A DNA stretch of 64,000 nt, taken from Odobenus rosmarus divergens (Eukaryota; Chordata; Mammalia; Carnivora; Odobenidae). The DNA is taken from contig NW_004450459.1 of NCBI RefSeq assembly GCF_000321225.1, positions 690,208 to 754,207 of the forward strand, read 5' to 3'. Shown in pieces: positions 13,101-28,100 of the stretch (its first letter is position 1; the number at the start of each line of letters is the position of its first letter). The notes below the pieces were generated by a model. That model saw nothing but the letters and a program-made list of their open reading frames with translations. It was not told where the DNA came from and made no database searches. Made by a program: the position numbers and the translations under genes.

Positions 13101-16100
13101 GAAGGACCAAAGGGGGTGAATGAGTAGTGATAGCGTATTGTTTCGATGCCTCTAGAAGAAATGAAAAGTCTTTTCTAGAGTCAGAGAGGAGGGAGGAAGT
13201 TACTTCTGAGGTCCGCATACTTCTCGTTCAGTCTGTCGTGGGGGGTGTGCAGCTACACAGCGCGCTGAGTGAACGAGTGGTCAGGAGCCCGGAGGTACGG
13301 CCCCCTCTGCGGTCGGCCGGGCCGCAGCCGGACTACCCGACGCTCGCTCTCGGCAGATCATTTTTATCGCACCTCCCCTCTATGTGCCAAGTCATTGCAA
13401 CAACAGTCTTGGGTTAACCATCATTTTCTTGATTGGTTCTCGTTTTAAAACAATTAGCAGTGAAAAAGAATCCACTGTAATTTAAAAAAATAGATTCATA
13501 GTCAGTAAATAGTTCACGTATGAGCTGCGTTTGGCACTCACCAAACAAAAAATCCCACTTAGAGCCTTGCCCTCTGTGTCACGGTTTTAAAATTTAAGAC
13601 ACAAATAAAACGTCCAAATGGTCAACACAAAATGACAGAAGCGAAGTAAGTCGAGTTATGTTTTTTCGTCCTTGCCGTTACTGTGCTGTCATTGTTTCTT
13701 CCGGATGTACTGTTTGAAAGCGGGAATGTGAAGCTCCGTAGGGTGGAAGGCACCAACTAGCCGCGGAGCCCGCGTGAAACGAACTTAGACTTGAAGTGGG
13801 CACCGCGCCCACCGGTGTCAGCTGCTGACGGGGTCCCCGCGCACTCTCGCAGTGAACTTGGAGGTACCAGACGTGTACAACTAAAGGATAAGTAATAATG
13901 TGCTCATCTGAAGCTTTCAGATCAATTATTTTGATACTCAACAGTAAACTCAGCAATTGTTTAGGACTTCTACGAACATAAGATTTTTCTCGGGGAGAAG
14001 TAGCTTATCGTTGACATTGTTCAGGCTGCAGGCACGTGGTGATGATAAAAAGCAGACCGACTTTTAGTTGGTTTTATTGCCTTTTTCAGGTTCTCTAAGA
14101 CGGTGGTCCCCCGGAGCCCCCCTGCCCCTCGGTGCCCGTTGTCGGAGTCTAACCATGAAACGGGGGAGGGAAGGCAAAGCTGGGGGCGGGGCGTGGAGAG
14201 CTACCGGAGCACCTCTATTTTACACACTGTACTTCCAGATTTTTCTTCCATTTGGGGTTCCCTGCCCAAAAGCGTTTGAAAACCTCTGTAGGAAAACACC
14301 CAGGTGGAGATGTGGAATGAGCACGGGCATTTTAGGAGTTGTGCTCAGAAGACAGGCCAGGAGTCATGTGAGAAGAGGTGCTTGTTAAAGCCACCACGAG
14401 GCTGAGGAACAGGAGAGAAATCTCAAACATGGGTCCTCGGGGGTCCTTGCCTTCCAGGGGTGGTGGAGGGGGGAAGGGCTGGAGAAGGACAAAGAGGAGA
14501 AGCAAGAGTCAGAGGAGAGTAGAAAATCTGGAAGCCCAGGGCTCGGCAGCCTCCAAGGAGGCTTCAACACAGAGCTTCAACACAGAAAGGCCAGTGCAAT
14601 GAGGGGCTGTGATGAGATCCCAGGAGAGAACAAAGGCCCTAGAAATTGATCCTTGGGAGGTGACTGGTGACTTTCAAAAGGAGCTGAAGTCACATTTCAT
14701 AGACTGAAGTCCTCAGTAGAGGAACGGCTAGCTACTCTGTGGTAAATCCGTGCTTTGGAGTACTGTGCAACAGTAAAAGCTGATGACGTAGGGACACAGA
14801 AAAAATTCCAAGGCATACAGTTGAGTGAACAAGCCAGTTCGGATGGATATATAAATACGTAACTTAGGTTAAAACAAACAAACAAGTCCACACTCAACAG
14901 CATTTTTTCCTCAGAATATACACGTACATAAATGCTTTAGAAGTGGCTGGAAAGTTTACAACAAATTGGTGACAGTGTATAGCTGTGCTTCGGTATGGGA
15001 ATTGGGAGTGAAGCCCAGGGAAGGTCTGGCGGCTCATCTGTCATGTTTTCAGTTGTTACAGAAAAATATATTCCTATAATTACTTGTGAAACTCAAAATT
15101 ATTTAAAAAGAAACACATGCCTTGCAAGAAGTTAGGAGGAGGGTGAGTCAAGTGTGGAACTGAAGAGAAAACGGGGACTATGAATGGACCTGGGGAAGAA
15201 GGCAGATTTTAGGCATGATATTTTCGCCTGAGGAGACAGAAGTATATTTTTAGGCCTAGAATGGTCATGCTGGAAAAAAGCAGATTTTGGAAAATGCCAA
15301 AGGAGCATAATTGAGAAGGCAGGTTCAGGGGCGGGGGAGGTGGAAGGAACGGAGTTAGGACACATGGGGAGGGCTAGTTTTGAAGGAGGAAGGGTCCCCT
15401 CCCACCCTGGACCGGAAGAAGAAAAAGGTCTGAAAAGATAGCAGAGAGAAGTATTACCGCAGGAGGGGAGAAACAGAGGGCCCTGGTGAGAAGTGCTGGG
15501 GAAAGGGTGAAGCGAGGTCAGGGGCAGAGGGGGAGGGGCAGGCAGCCCTGCGTTCTGAAGTTGGAGGTGGTGGGGGGAAGGGGCTTGCATAGCAGCTAGG
15601 GGGCGCCATGAGAGGGGTCCTGTTCTGGGTGATTCTAGTAGTCACCGGGCTGTGGAACAGACACAAGGAGCCTCAGTCCAGGCCTCACAGGCTTTTCCAG
15701 GAATACAAGCTTTCCAATTTGGAACAGGACTAAGGCAGCAGAAGGTCTGGGGGTGGGTGAGGTAGGGACAGTGGAGGGACAGGATCTGAGAGAAAGAGGA
15801 ATAGTGCCTAGCCCGCGGGATGGCTCCAGTCAGGGGGTTCAAATGTGCCACGTAAGGGCCGTGGTTTGCTGCTGTCTTTTCTAAACAACTAGGAAGAAGT
15901 TCAGTGAAAATTCTAGAACAGATTCCTTATTTCTGCCACCCAAACTGTTCCAATTGGTTTTCCATCTACAACGCCTGTCGTCTCTAAAAAAACCCCCCAA
16001 AGTTAACTCTCTACTTTGTTTTGGCTAACACTGTTTTCTAAGGTTCAAAATCCTCTCTCCCCTCAACATACACCCCCACCCCAGGAAAAAGAGGAAGTCA

Positions 16101-19100
16101 CAGCTTGCTGAAACTGAACCAATTTGAACACCATTTTCTAATTCTGAAGGCAAATTTATGGAGAGGCGGCAAAAATATAATGGATTAGAAGACGAAAAGA
16201 TATGCCATCTATCTATTCTCTAATTATTCAAATACTCTCTGAATGTTTTGAATGCAAGCTAAGATTTGTTACTTTAAAAATCACGTGTGTGCCCTTAGCA
16301 CTGTCTGAAAAGCATGGCGAAATCTTCAAATAATGAAGAAACACATAAACAAGAGCTGCTACTTACCGAAATATATCACGATGGTTTTTGATGTTCCAAT
16401 CATATTCTCCTTTACTCACAAGTTCAAAGAATTCAGTCCTCCTCCTGCACAAAATCAAATGAAGGAAGAAAGAAAAAAAATCTGGAATGAAATTTCTCAG
16501 TCTCCAGGGTGACATAAAAACATTTATGGGAAAATATAAGATCACCTGAACCAAGCAAGTAACTTAATATTTGAAATCATGAGGCTAAAGCACTGTCAAA
16601 ATAAATCACTTTTTAAAAAATGTTGAGGCTTCAAGAAAAAGCCACAATCATTTCTGAATGTATTTACAACAGAGGAGATTGTCGAGCCATAAAACAGAAA
16701 ACAATGTGGTCCCGCGTTTAGGATTACTGGCTGGGAAGCTCTTGTGACTGAAAGTCAGAGGAGGGAAGCAAGGACAAATAAAAAGCGGAACAATTTGGAA
16801 TGTTCTTTTATCATTCAACAGAGAACTCAGCTCTGTGAGGATCTGAGATAAGATAAGCTCCCTGGTAGTAAATTCAGGGCAAATAGTTTTTGCTAGGCTA
16901 GAAAGTAACTATTTCAGCCTTTCAGTGCTTAAACACATAGTCTGTGGAGTCAGAAATAACTGTTTAAAGAGTGGCTCGGTCACCTACGCGCTGTGCAACT
17001 TTGGGAAGTTACTTAAACCCGCTGAGCCTCCATTTCCAAATCTCAAACACGGGGATCATATTTGCTAACTCACACGGTTACTGTGAGGATTAAATGCAAA
17101 GTAGTTAGCATAGCGTCTGCACATTTCCAGTGCCGGACGCACATACACATACGGATCCACGTTTGGAGAAGTATAGATACGGAAAAGGCAAGGAAAGGAA
17201 TATTCGGAAGTTGGGAAAATAAGGGTGATTTATTTTTATTTTCCCAAAACTTTCCTTCCATCTAGTTACATGACTTTTCCTTTTTTTTTTTTTTTTTAAA
17301 GATTTTATTTATTTATTTGACAGAGAGAGAGAGACAGCGAGAGCAGGAACACAAGCAGGCGGAGTAGGAGAAGGAGAAGCAGGCTCCCCGCAGAGCAGGG
17401 AGCCCGATGTCGGACTCGATCCCAGGACCCTGGGATCATGACCTGAGCCGAAGGCAGACGCTTAACGACTGAGCCACCCAGGCGCCCTGACTTTTCCTTT
17501 TTATAGTGCAAGAATAAAAAAGGACATTAGCATTTCATTCCTTAAGAATCACTTCCCAAGGTTTCACCTTCTTGGCACTTTCTAATGAGATACTATTTAA
17601 AAGATCCTGACACGCAGTTTCCCAAAGTGCATCCCACGTGGAAGTACTCCACATACTGGCAAGCGGTTGGAGGAACGCGGGCTGAGATCTACCTCTTTTG
17701 GAGATTCACCTCCCTTATTAGCCTTTTGAAGGCTCTGAGAAATACTGAGATAGAAAAGCCTGTTTCACCTTCTTTAAACACAGAATTCCATAGTACTAAT
17801 GTTTGTTTGTTTCTTTGGTAAAGATTTTATTTATTTATTTATTTGAAAGAGAGTGCGAGCGAGAGAGCACAAGCAGGGGGGAGGGGCAGAGGGAGAAGTA
17901 GACTCCCTGCTGAACAGGGAGCCTGATGTGGGGCTCTATCCCAGGACCTTGGGATCATGACCTGAGCCGAACGCAGACGCTTAACGACCGAGCCACCCAG
18001 GCGCCCATAGTACTGATGTTTTAAGAAATGTGCTTTGGAAAATACAACCATGTCATTCATGGTGGAAATCAGAGTAGGATCTTAGACACTTAGTGCTGAC
18101 CCAATGTAGTTTGAAGAACAAAGAACATAATGCTGGGTTCCTTGTTTCTGATCTAGGGTGCCCATCACCAGCTGCCCAACCATATAGACTTCTTGTCATC
18201 CGGTCAGACTAACTACTCAATTTATTTGAAAGGAAGCAGGACAGGAAGACAAGTATTTGAGACACACAGACAAGTCGTGGATCCATCCCTCCAAATGGAT
18301 ACAGGTCAAGGTCACACCACAGTATGGGATAATGGCCACAACAGCCCTGTAGCAGTGGTCAGAGAGGGTGTTGCACAGGGACACGGAAGGGCCCGGCAAC
18401 TCTCCTCCCCTTTGGGGGTTCAGGTGTGTGCAGATCTTTTCTTTGTATAAGTTCATCATCGTCTTCACTTGCCCACGCCCTTCTCTACAGCCCCAGTCAT
18501 GCCACAGTCTGTTCAGTGACAGACTGTGAGCTGAAAGAAAAAACAAAGGTGGTAGAATGGAAAGAACTCAAGTCTGGACTCACACTGACCTGTGCTGACT
18601 GTCACTTACTAGCTTACTAGGTGTGGGGCCCCAGGCAAGTGATTCCACACTGCTGAGCCTCGGTTTCCTGCTTTGTGGTGAGAATTTGAGAGGAGGTGTG
18701 TTAAGTGTTTGGCCCTCGCAGATACTCAGTGCCTGACAGCGGTGGTTAATATGTTAATAATATTGACAGGATTACTGCCAACAATGACACACCATGGACT
18801 AATCGTACTACATGAGATCGAAGAGGTCAACTAGTTCTGTCTTCTCACTGAAGGGTGGCTAGTCTTCCTTTGAATTATTGTGGAGAAGAAAGTTTGGTTC
18901 CACAACTATTTCTTGAACACCTACTCTGTGCCAACTCTTAACAAGATTTATGGACACAAGATTTGGGGGCAACCTCTAAACATCTCTGAATTTAGCAGGG
19001 GCATTCAACAAATAAATAGGTAACTCCCCTTCCAATGTGATACCAATGATAATACTAATGATACTGGGACTAGTGTGAGGTGAGAGAGGCACTCATTTTG

Positions 19101-22100
19101 GGCAAGAAATTATGGTGGGTGCCCAAAAGCTCAGTTTTCAAGATACATATTTTAATACAATATTTTAAAAACAACATAAATGCAGGAAAAATCCATGATG
19201 AACAAAGCATCAAGATTTTCAACAGGATCTGACATGGCATGTGCATGACTTGCCTCACTTGCCTCCCCCTGGTACCCACCACCACACCATGAGGCAAACA
19301 TTTATTGGACCCTTACTATGCGTTCTGTCCCTTACTACCCACATGACTGACCTCCCGTAGGTTACTTAACCTTGCTGGGCTTTAATTTTCTTATCAGTAA
19401 GAGTAATAGTAATGGGATCTACCTTGGTAGAAGGATTAGGTAAAATGATTTATGTAAAACACTTAGCAGAGAGCTTGGCACATAGTAGGTGCTCAGTAGG
19501 ATGAGCTAGTAATTAAGCTCAAAAGGGTTGAGTTAACTGGCCCAAGGTTGCACAGCTGGTGAGGGGCACTGCTGGGATACAAAGGCAACGTACTGAGATA
19601 TCAGCGCCCCAAGTGGCTAAGATATGCCCAGGGTGTCCTGGGGCAGGTGGGGAGGAAGGCACTGAGCTTAGCTTGGAGGGTCATGGAAGATCATGAAAGG
19701 CTTTCTGAAAGAGCTTGCCCGTCATCATCCTTGTCATCATATGTACCTGATGTCATTTCAATCCTCTGAGTTATTCTAAGAAATCACTAGAAGGCAAACT
19801 CCACGAGGACAAGGGCCTGGCCCCTTTTTCTTCACTCTTAGATCCCCAGTGTCTACAACAGTGCCTGATGTGTAGTAGTAGCTCAATAAATATTTGTTGA
19901 AGTGATGAATGAATGAGAATGATTACCTCAGAAACCTATTCATTTTTATTTATTTTTTTTTTTAAGATTTTATTTATTTATTTGAGAGAGAGAGAGAGAA
20001 TGAGAGACAGAGAGCACGAGAGGGAAGAGGGTCAGAGGGAGAAGCAGACTCCCCGCTGAGCAGGGAGCCCGATGCGGGACTTGATCCCGGGACTCCAGGA
20101 TCATGACCTGAGCCGAAGGCAGTCGCATAACCAACTGAGCCACCCAGGCGCCCACCTATTCATTTTTAAAAAATAACTCTCTAGCCACTGGTTTCACCTT
20201 GATTCTAATTGTACTGGAGTACTCACAGTTGCCATTTGGAGAGATTGAGATAAGAAAACAACATAAAATCTATCCAAGAAAAGCTCCGTTAGATTCTTGA
20301 AGACTAGATTCCCACTAGACCAAGAGAACAACAAAACAAGTTGTGGGAAGTTTAAGAACATCATTCCCATATGATGTCCGACCCTCCTTCCACTAATATT
20401 GTTATATTTGCGGAGAGTATGGAGAGTATTTTCAATATGTGAGACATAATATCTCTGATGCAAAATGGAGACATATTACCTAGGTGGCTAACTCAATGCA
20501 GAAAAGAATTTCTTAAAAAATGCAAATCTGTGATAGGGCAACTGAGCAGAACCATAAGGATAAATTTCCCAACTACGGAAATTTTAATAGCTAGAGTTAC
20601 TGCTGTGAAAGTCTTAAATCAACTGGACCCAAAATCAGTTATAGGCTTCACATCACGTTATAACAAAACTAGATTCCACTGCACTGGGACAAAAGGGATT
20701 ATCCACTGTCCCTAGGGGATGATGGATAGAGAAGGGGTGGAAAGAATCGGTAGGGCACAGAAAAATGTGACATACTAATTTTATTTTTCCTCCACTTACA
20801 AAAGTGTGGCTATTTCTTGCTATTTATTTTGACGTCCCAAGGTTTGACTGTGACCTCAGAAGGCAACAGGACTTTCTGCATACCATAGTTTTGTCAAGTT
20901 CAGTCACTGCTGAAACCGTGTATATCATACACTTCGTAATATGTTTGGTCACACGAATAGTCAAATAGACACTTTAAAGTTTAAAACAAAGTGCACTTCA
21001 ATTTTTTTTTTTTAAGTTCCTGAAACTTAACCATCTTGAAAAATCAGGAGGTGGGGTTAATCATTTTCATAAGGCTGCAAGAAAGGATTTGGAAGTATTG
21101 ATATGCAAAGGTCACATCACAAATTTATTATGCATGCTTAATATGTTTTAGAAGGTATACAAATTACACATCAGACATACAGAATGTGTCCACCTCTTCG
21201 CCATCCAGCCGAGAAATAAAGCTTTATCCGCTCTGTACAGCTCTGCACTCCTGCGTCTGCCTCCCTCCCTCCCACCACAAGATGTCCATTTCCTAAATTT
21301 TGTATAAATCATCTCCACATAGATCCTTCTAACTTTACTGGGTGAATCATGCAAACTATTGCTCTGCATATTTTGAAACTTTATAAACAGTGTCATTGTA
21401 GTGTTTGTATTCGTTAGCAGCTTGCTTTTCTTGCTCAGTGTGAGACTCACCCACGTTACCGCTGTGTGGTTATTCCATGTATTACTATACACTATTTATT
21501 TATTTACTTCCTGATGATGAAGGTTTAGATTATTTCCAATTTTTTTTTGCTATTACATATTACATATAATGCTGCTATGAACATCCTTGTATGTCTCCTT
21601 GTGAATTTGGGTGCATTCTCTCTCTGCCTCTGTCTCTATGCACACACACACACATGCACATGCATATATACAATTGCTGGGTCATAGAGTGATTTGTTTT
21701 CTATGTTTGAGTTTTCATTATAATTATAGACTCTTAGAGGTGTATGGTACCTTTGAGAAACATCTACTCTTTCTCTCATTTTAGAGGTGAGGAAACTCAA
21801 GGTGAAGGAAGGTGGAGTGATTTTTCCAGAGCCCCATGGCAGTTATGGGCAGATCTCGGTAGATTCTAAGCCCCCAGGCTCCCACTTCTGGTCTCTGAGA
21901 TCATTTGGTAAGCCGTGAGTAGCATGAACCCTGGGGCCAGATAGCCCAGCATGTTGAGAGAATATGGACAGCAGTGGCCCCCAGCCCTCATGCGATATAA
22001 TGGCTCTGCAGGCTGTTGCAACACGGACGTGCCAAATACAAAGTCCCAAGGCGGGCACCACACAGGTGTTTCCATCATCAACAAGGGGATGCTCCACACC

Positions 22101-25100
22101 TCCGCCACCTGGTTGGCGGCTCCAGGTGGTGTAATTCTGACCTCCTCCTTAGTGACGATCATTACAAGGCAACAATGTGATATCCACTGTGCTTTTGAGA
22201 CATGCATTTGCCCACACAGCTGCTCCTTTAAGCATCTATCTGTGTTTGTGTATATAGATTATACAGACTCAACAGCGTGAGCATATGTGAATCTGTTAGA
22301 CATAGGAGCACTTTTAAAAACACAGGACTCCTAAAAGGAACATGTGAAAATCTACAAAGTTATCTAATACTCCCTGGATCCAGGCTCTTCTGTCATGAGG
22401 AACTATATCATTAACTTCTCAAGCAGATCACTGGGAACCTTGGTTTTCAAGGACAATGGCAAATACCTCAGCTAGTGAAAAGCAATTTCCTGGAAAATCT
22501 CATTTATAATCAGATATGTTTTTATTAGGCTTTTATCCTGCTCTCCTGACAAAGGCTCTATTTAGAAAAATAGCAGTCTTTAAAAAAGCATCATTTGAAC
22601 AGAACTGCTAAAATTACCCTCAAAAATAATTCTAAAGATTGGTTACTGGTCACCCGTCACTACACTAAAAACCTTTCTGGTTTGTAATCTATCTTGCAGA
22701 AGACACCTTTTATTTGTAAAGCGAGAAATCACCATTTTTGTGTATATTTTAATCAAACAATTGGGGGGGGGTAAATTTATATATCTGTACATGCATATAT
22801 GTGCACATGTTCTTTATCTCTCTGTTCATCTCACTGTTCCAAATCTACTAAAAGTCCGTGAATGTCAGGAAGGTTTTACTGCCAAATTGACAGATCATCC
22901 TTGCGATCCTCTGCAGTGTCAGCCCCAGAATTATCAGGCAGGGGTGGCATGAGTGTGTGGGGGGGTGGGGAGGTGAGGGGGTGCAGGGGGGAAGAGATTT
23001 GTTCTTTTGGTATTCTTACAGCTCATTCAACAGGCAAATCATATGTCTGTGGTTGATTGCTAAATGTAGACTCTGGAGAGATTTCTGGAATTTGGGCGTG
23101 AAAGCAACTGAGAGGAATAGAAAATTAATATGCAGATGTTAACTCTAGTAATTATGACTAAAGGAAAAAAGTCATATATTTAATTTTGAAAGTGAACTGT
23201 CTCCCAGTTTTAGACTAGCACTGATAACGCAGAGGTCAGCTAAGAACCCGAATGAAGTTATTTGTCGGAAGCTGGGCTTTTGCTGACATGAATAAAATTG
23301 GCAAAATGCAGGAAATGGAAAGGCTAGAATGACTGAATGTTGAGAATGGCCAAAGTTTAGACAACACAGTCCTAAGAGTTGGTTCAGTCCAGGCACAATC
23401 ACCAGGCCAGGACGTGGTGGAAGGCATATGGCTAGATGGCCCGTGTCCTAGCCGCTCCTGCATTTCCTTTGGCTGTAGCACCCCTCAAGCTGTGGTATTA
23501 CTGGTTTTCTCCCTTCCCCATGGGCACAGATGCCCTGAGGTAAGAGCTATGTCTTACCTGCCTGTGCATCCCCAGAAACTAGCAGTGCCTAGAGAAGTGC
23601 ATAAAGAAGGCATCAATAAGTGCTAGTGGATGAACTTCTCAGGTTTTATTCAGTTGCAATACCATGTGGATGGGGACATGGGGATGAATAAATGTGAAAG
23701 TGCTTTGAAATGCATCAAGAGGTACCAAAATATTTCTTCCATCAACCTGCCATGGGGCCTGTTCTAACAGTAGAATATTTTCAGCGGGTTAATTCATTAG
23801 GCTCTGTTAAAATATAAGAATGGGTTAAGAGTTATCAGTCATTATGCCTTATTCTGCATTAATTTATCTTTCTTCTTTCCAATACGGTGGCTAAGTTGAG
23901 TGCAGGCAACAGCTGAAGCTGAAAACAGTAAGCAGAGTGGGCTCTTCATAAACATTTGTTGAGTGATGAATGAGTGAATATTCCTGTCTGCATAGCAGTA
24001 GAAATATTTGTTGAGTTCCTATTGTATTTAAAAAAATAAATTGCTCTAGATATTAATCTAATTTTAAAAGGATGGTCAAACTATAACTCCTCTAACAATC
24101 TAAGATAATTTAGTACATTTTGCTGTCATTATCAGATGCTTTGAAAAATGTTACTTATTGCCTCCCCTTGGAAAGACAAAGACAAAGATACCATTAGACT
24201 GGGCATTTTCCATAATTGCTGATGAATGTTTGTAGAGCACAAAGGGAAATGGAAAATTTTCAGTTTGAAGATCCATCTGATTAACTTAGAGAGCCAGTTG
24301 GAAAAGCACTGCGCATCCAAATGGATTTATAAAATCTGAAGTATTGGATAAGTCTCAGTTTCTATAGTGGTCTGAGGCAATGTGGCATGGGGACGTGAGC
24401 ACAGACAACTCACTGACTTTGGGCAAATTACTTACGCTCTCTAAGCCCATGTATCCTGATCCGTAAGATGGGGATGATAATAATATCTACTTTGGAGGCT
24501 GATATGAGAATTCAGTGTCGAAAAGCTAATATTTTGGGAACTCATTACGTCAGGCATCGTGTCAGGTTTTGGGCCTCCTAGAGTGAGATGTCTGCACTCA
24601 CAGGGCCGCCATGCTAGCCATGACACAGGAAGCTCCTATAAAGCTAGAATGGTGCTAGGCACAGAGCAGATGCCTACTGGATGAGAGATAGAGTGCTACG
24701 GAGCCTCCACCCCGCCTCCCCCCTTGATAGCGGGCCTGCAGTTAGTTGAATGGCTCTCTGCTGGCTGCCCGTGCTTGGAACCGGCCTCAGGCGTGGGCAT
24801 GCTCAAGTGACTGCTGTCCCTAATGCCTGAGTGTTCCCAGGATTGGCTTCAGTTCCAGTAGTTCTAGAACTGCAGAGAGAATGCCACAGTCATTTGGGGT
24901 CCAACTTCTTGGTTCAAATCTCAGCTTTACCATTTAACATTGTAAGCAATTTACTGAATGTCTCCAAACATCAGTTTCCATCATGTGTATTACGAGGTCA
25001 GTAATAGTGCCTATTCTAACAGGATTGCTCTAAATATTAAATGGGATAATGTATATATAAAGCTCCTAAGTCAGCACTCAGGAAATACTAGTTGTTGTTT

Positions 25101-28100
25101 TTATTAATAATCATCTTTGTTGACTTATATGCAGACAAAAAGACAGGGCATTTGTGACTTCCCTTTGAATTTTTAACGCTTCTACCCACACAGCTACCCA
25201 CACTCCCAACAAGCATCATCCTTTACAGTGTAACTTCTATTAAGTTTTCTGGCTGAATGATTTTTCTCCTTAGAAGGTACTTTAAATGATCGAAGTTGTC
25301 AAATTTAAATGATTTAAATTTACATTATTTAGATTATTGAAATCTTAATTATTTGAACTACCAAATTATCTTTGCAATAGGTAATCTCCTTTGGCCACCA
25401 CAGGGACCTTAGGGGATTGATATGGGTGATATGCTATCCCCCATGCTGCTGACAAGAAACCAAGGCAAGGAGAGATTAAGTGAGTGACTCCCTCAAAGTC
25501 GCATGGCTGGTTACCGATTGGTCTAAGTCCTGCTTGAGATGCTGAAATTACTATTTAATTATCAAAGCCTTATTCACTGCAGGGACTCAGAAATAGGCAC
25601 GGAAATCAATTTCAGAAAATCACTCAGCAGAAACTGGAAAATGTTTTCAGTAAGTTGGAAAATCAGACTAAAGAATTAGCCCCCAGACTTGGGTTGTGGA
25701 GCCTAGAAATTCACACTAAGGTTTTTTGTTTGTTTTATTTTTTGTTTTTAAGCCTGTGAATTCTGCTTTCACCTATCACTTGTAGTATAGAATCCCAAGG
25801 ATGACCAAAGCCATTAGAAATTAAATTTACAAGTTTCTGTGGTTGTTTTTAAAGGGGTTCCACATTTCTAGGAATCTTATTTTCCTCTTTGGGCACATGG
25901 GAGGAGATCTTGCCTGTAGGGATGGGTCATAAACTCTCCAAAAGGTCAAAAGAGCATCTTCCGGCCTGCGCTGGTCCTTTCTAGAGTGCTTTCCCTTTCC
26001 TAGGGGAGGAAGGCAGTGAGCTTCCTTTTTGATTGACCTCAATAGTATCATGACTTTTTTTTTTAAAGTAGGCTTCACACCCAGCATGGGGCCCAATGGT
26101 GGGGCTTGAACTCACGATCCCGAGATCAAGACCTGAGATGAGATCATGAGGCGGAAGCTTAATGGACTGAGCCACCCAGGCACCCCTTGACTTTCGATTT
26201 GAGGAGCCAGGGCAGAAGAACCAGCGGTCCTCCGGACCCTTAGAGAGTAGTTGTGCCAGACCACCCACGCCTTCTTGACCCACCTTTCCCCAGCCATTGC
26301 TGCACCAAGCTTCTGCCGAAGCTACGGGGTGCCTCGCTTACTTTCTGCTGGTGCAGGGTGGGGAGGCTGTGGGATAGGGATTGCTGGAGGAATCTCCTGC
26401 CCTCAGGTGTGTATGTCCTGGAAGCCCCAAGTCCTGGGAGTTCACGCCCATGGAACAACCTTGGTTGACGGGAGAATGGAGGCGAGTGGATAATTTTGAG
26501 GTGCAGCACCTGAGAATTTTCAGACAGTCCCTGCAGGATCAAGCCCAGTTGACCACAGGGATGACCAACAAGGAAATGTGTCTTTACAATAGCTTTCCTA
26601 CCTCCCATTTCTACTGCCCCAGTCCCCCTCTCCTGTTCCTGATGTCACTTCCAAAGCTATGCTAACTGCACGCAAGCTCCTGTCTCCAGCTCCTGCTTTG
26701 GGAGAGGGCACAGGGACCTATGCTGGTTTTCAAAGTAAACTGATTAATATACATCTGGGAAGGTCAATATTCCATATAATGTATCTCCAACTCAAATGAC
26801 AACTATTTCCTGATTCTTCCATGACAGAAGGAATACTGTGATGGTGGAAAACGCCCTGAAAAAGCAGGTGTGGGTTTCAGTTTAGCCACTAATTAGTTAC
26901 ATGACCCAAGCTACACCATTTAACCTTTTGGAGCTCAGTACCTGATCTATAAAATAAAGGAGATGATTTGGATTACATCATGTCCACAATTGTATATTTG
27001 TGAAATAAAAGCATCTGGGTGACGGTTTGTAGCGGCTGCCATTCCCCTCATTAACCCTACGGATTGTTTTGTCTAAAAAATATGGCAACACTTTAATGCA
27101 ACTTTAGACAAGCAAGTGAATCAGCCTCCGGAAGGCCTAGATTAGGGAATGAGTAGCTATTTGGAACCTCAGAAGACAATAATGCTGACAAAAAGAGAAC
27201 AAGCTGGCTTCTTTGGGAGTCAGCAAACAGCAGGGGCTGCAGCATTAAGATAAGAACAGAGTAATGAGAAAACGAGTTGCAACCAACTTCCTTGGCTGCG
27301 TCCCAGCGGTCACTCAGTGATTCAACACATCCCTAACAGGCCTTGACAAATGGACTCCAACTGGGGAGATTTTTTTCCTCCTTAGAAGTTACTTGGGAAC
27401 TTGGCTTGGGAAAATGCTTTGACTTTGAGAAAAATAACACAAAATCCTACAAGTGTCAGGAAGAGGAAATAAAAACATTGAAGGGGTATAGGGCTCCATG
27501 AATCCAAATCAAGGAACATCATTCCAGAAAAGGATGGAAGATCAGGATAGCTTAGTCAATCATGAGGGCCACAAAACATGAAAAATAAATTGGCTATAAA
27601 GCAATGAGGTTGCAGATGTTGCCATTTATAAGACATACAAGGCATTTACGAGATGTAATAAGATACATAACATAGGTATTGTTATCTCCATTTTACACAT
27701 GAAGAAAAGAGGCTCAGAGAGGTGAATAATTTGTCTGATGACACAGAGCCAGGTGGTGGCAGAGCTGGAATTTTTGTTTTTAAAATATATATTAAAAATT
27801 AATTAAATTTATATTTATCAAGGTAATACATGCACATAGTTAACAAATCAAACAATACTGAAAAGCACATAATGAAACAAAACAGTGTTTTCCATATTGC
27901 TGCCTTTTGTTCTTTGAGTGTATTTCCCAGTACTTTCATTTCATGTTTTATTTTGGCCATAATATTCTTAATTTCAAGAGCTTTTTCTTCTTCTATGGTC
28001 GCTCCTATTATTTTTTAAAGCATCCTGTTCTTGTTTCATGGATGTAATATCTTAGCTGTCTAAGGATATCAACAATGGTTTTTGGGTTTTGTTTTCTTCT

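Larger units (their letters stand above)
10873..16366 (-). other. PDE11A intron between exons F and G
   Basis: This is 5,494 bp with GTAAGT donor and TTTTTCAG acceptor. It contains two MIR fragments and a CpG-dense block at about 13200-14210. Strongly purine-rich plus-strand stretches occur at 12800-13200, 14395-14560 and 15125-15600. Several long open frames here come from low-complexity purine or pyrimidine bias, not genes. It is the only intron in the window with no recognisable carnivore SINE apart from the short 238-bp one. Confidence 0.8.

Noticed and set aside
15132..15590. 152-residue open frame rich in Pro, Ser and Leu
   Set aside because: It is the complement of a purine-rich low-complexity stretch, with no domain, no conservation evidence and no splice context.
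21843..22280. Overlapping open frames of 84-113 residues on both strands
   Set aside because: No family recognised and no splice sites matching PDE11A. It may be an eroded repeat. Kept out because nothing supports coding.
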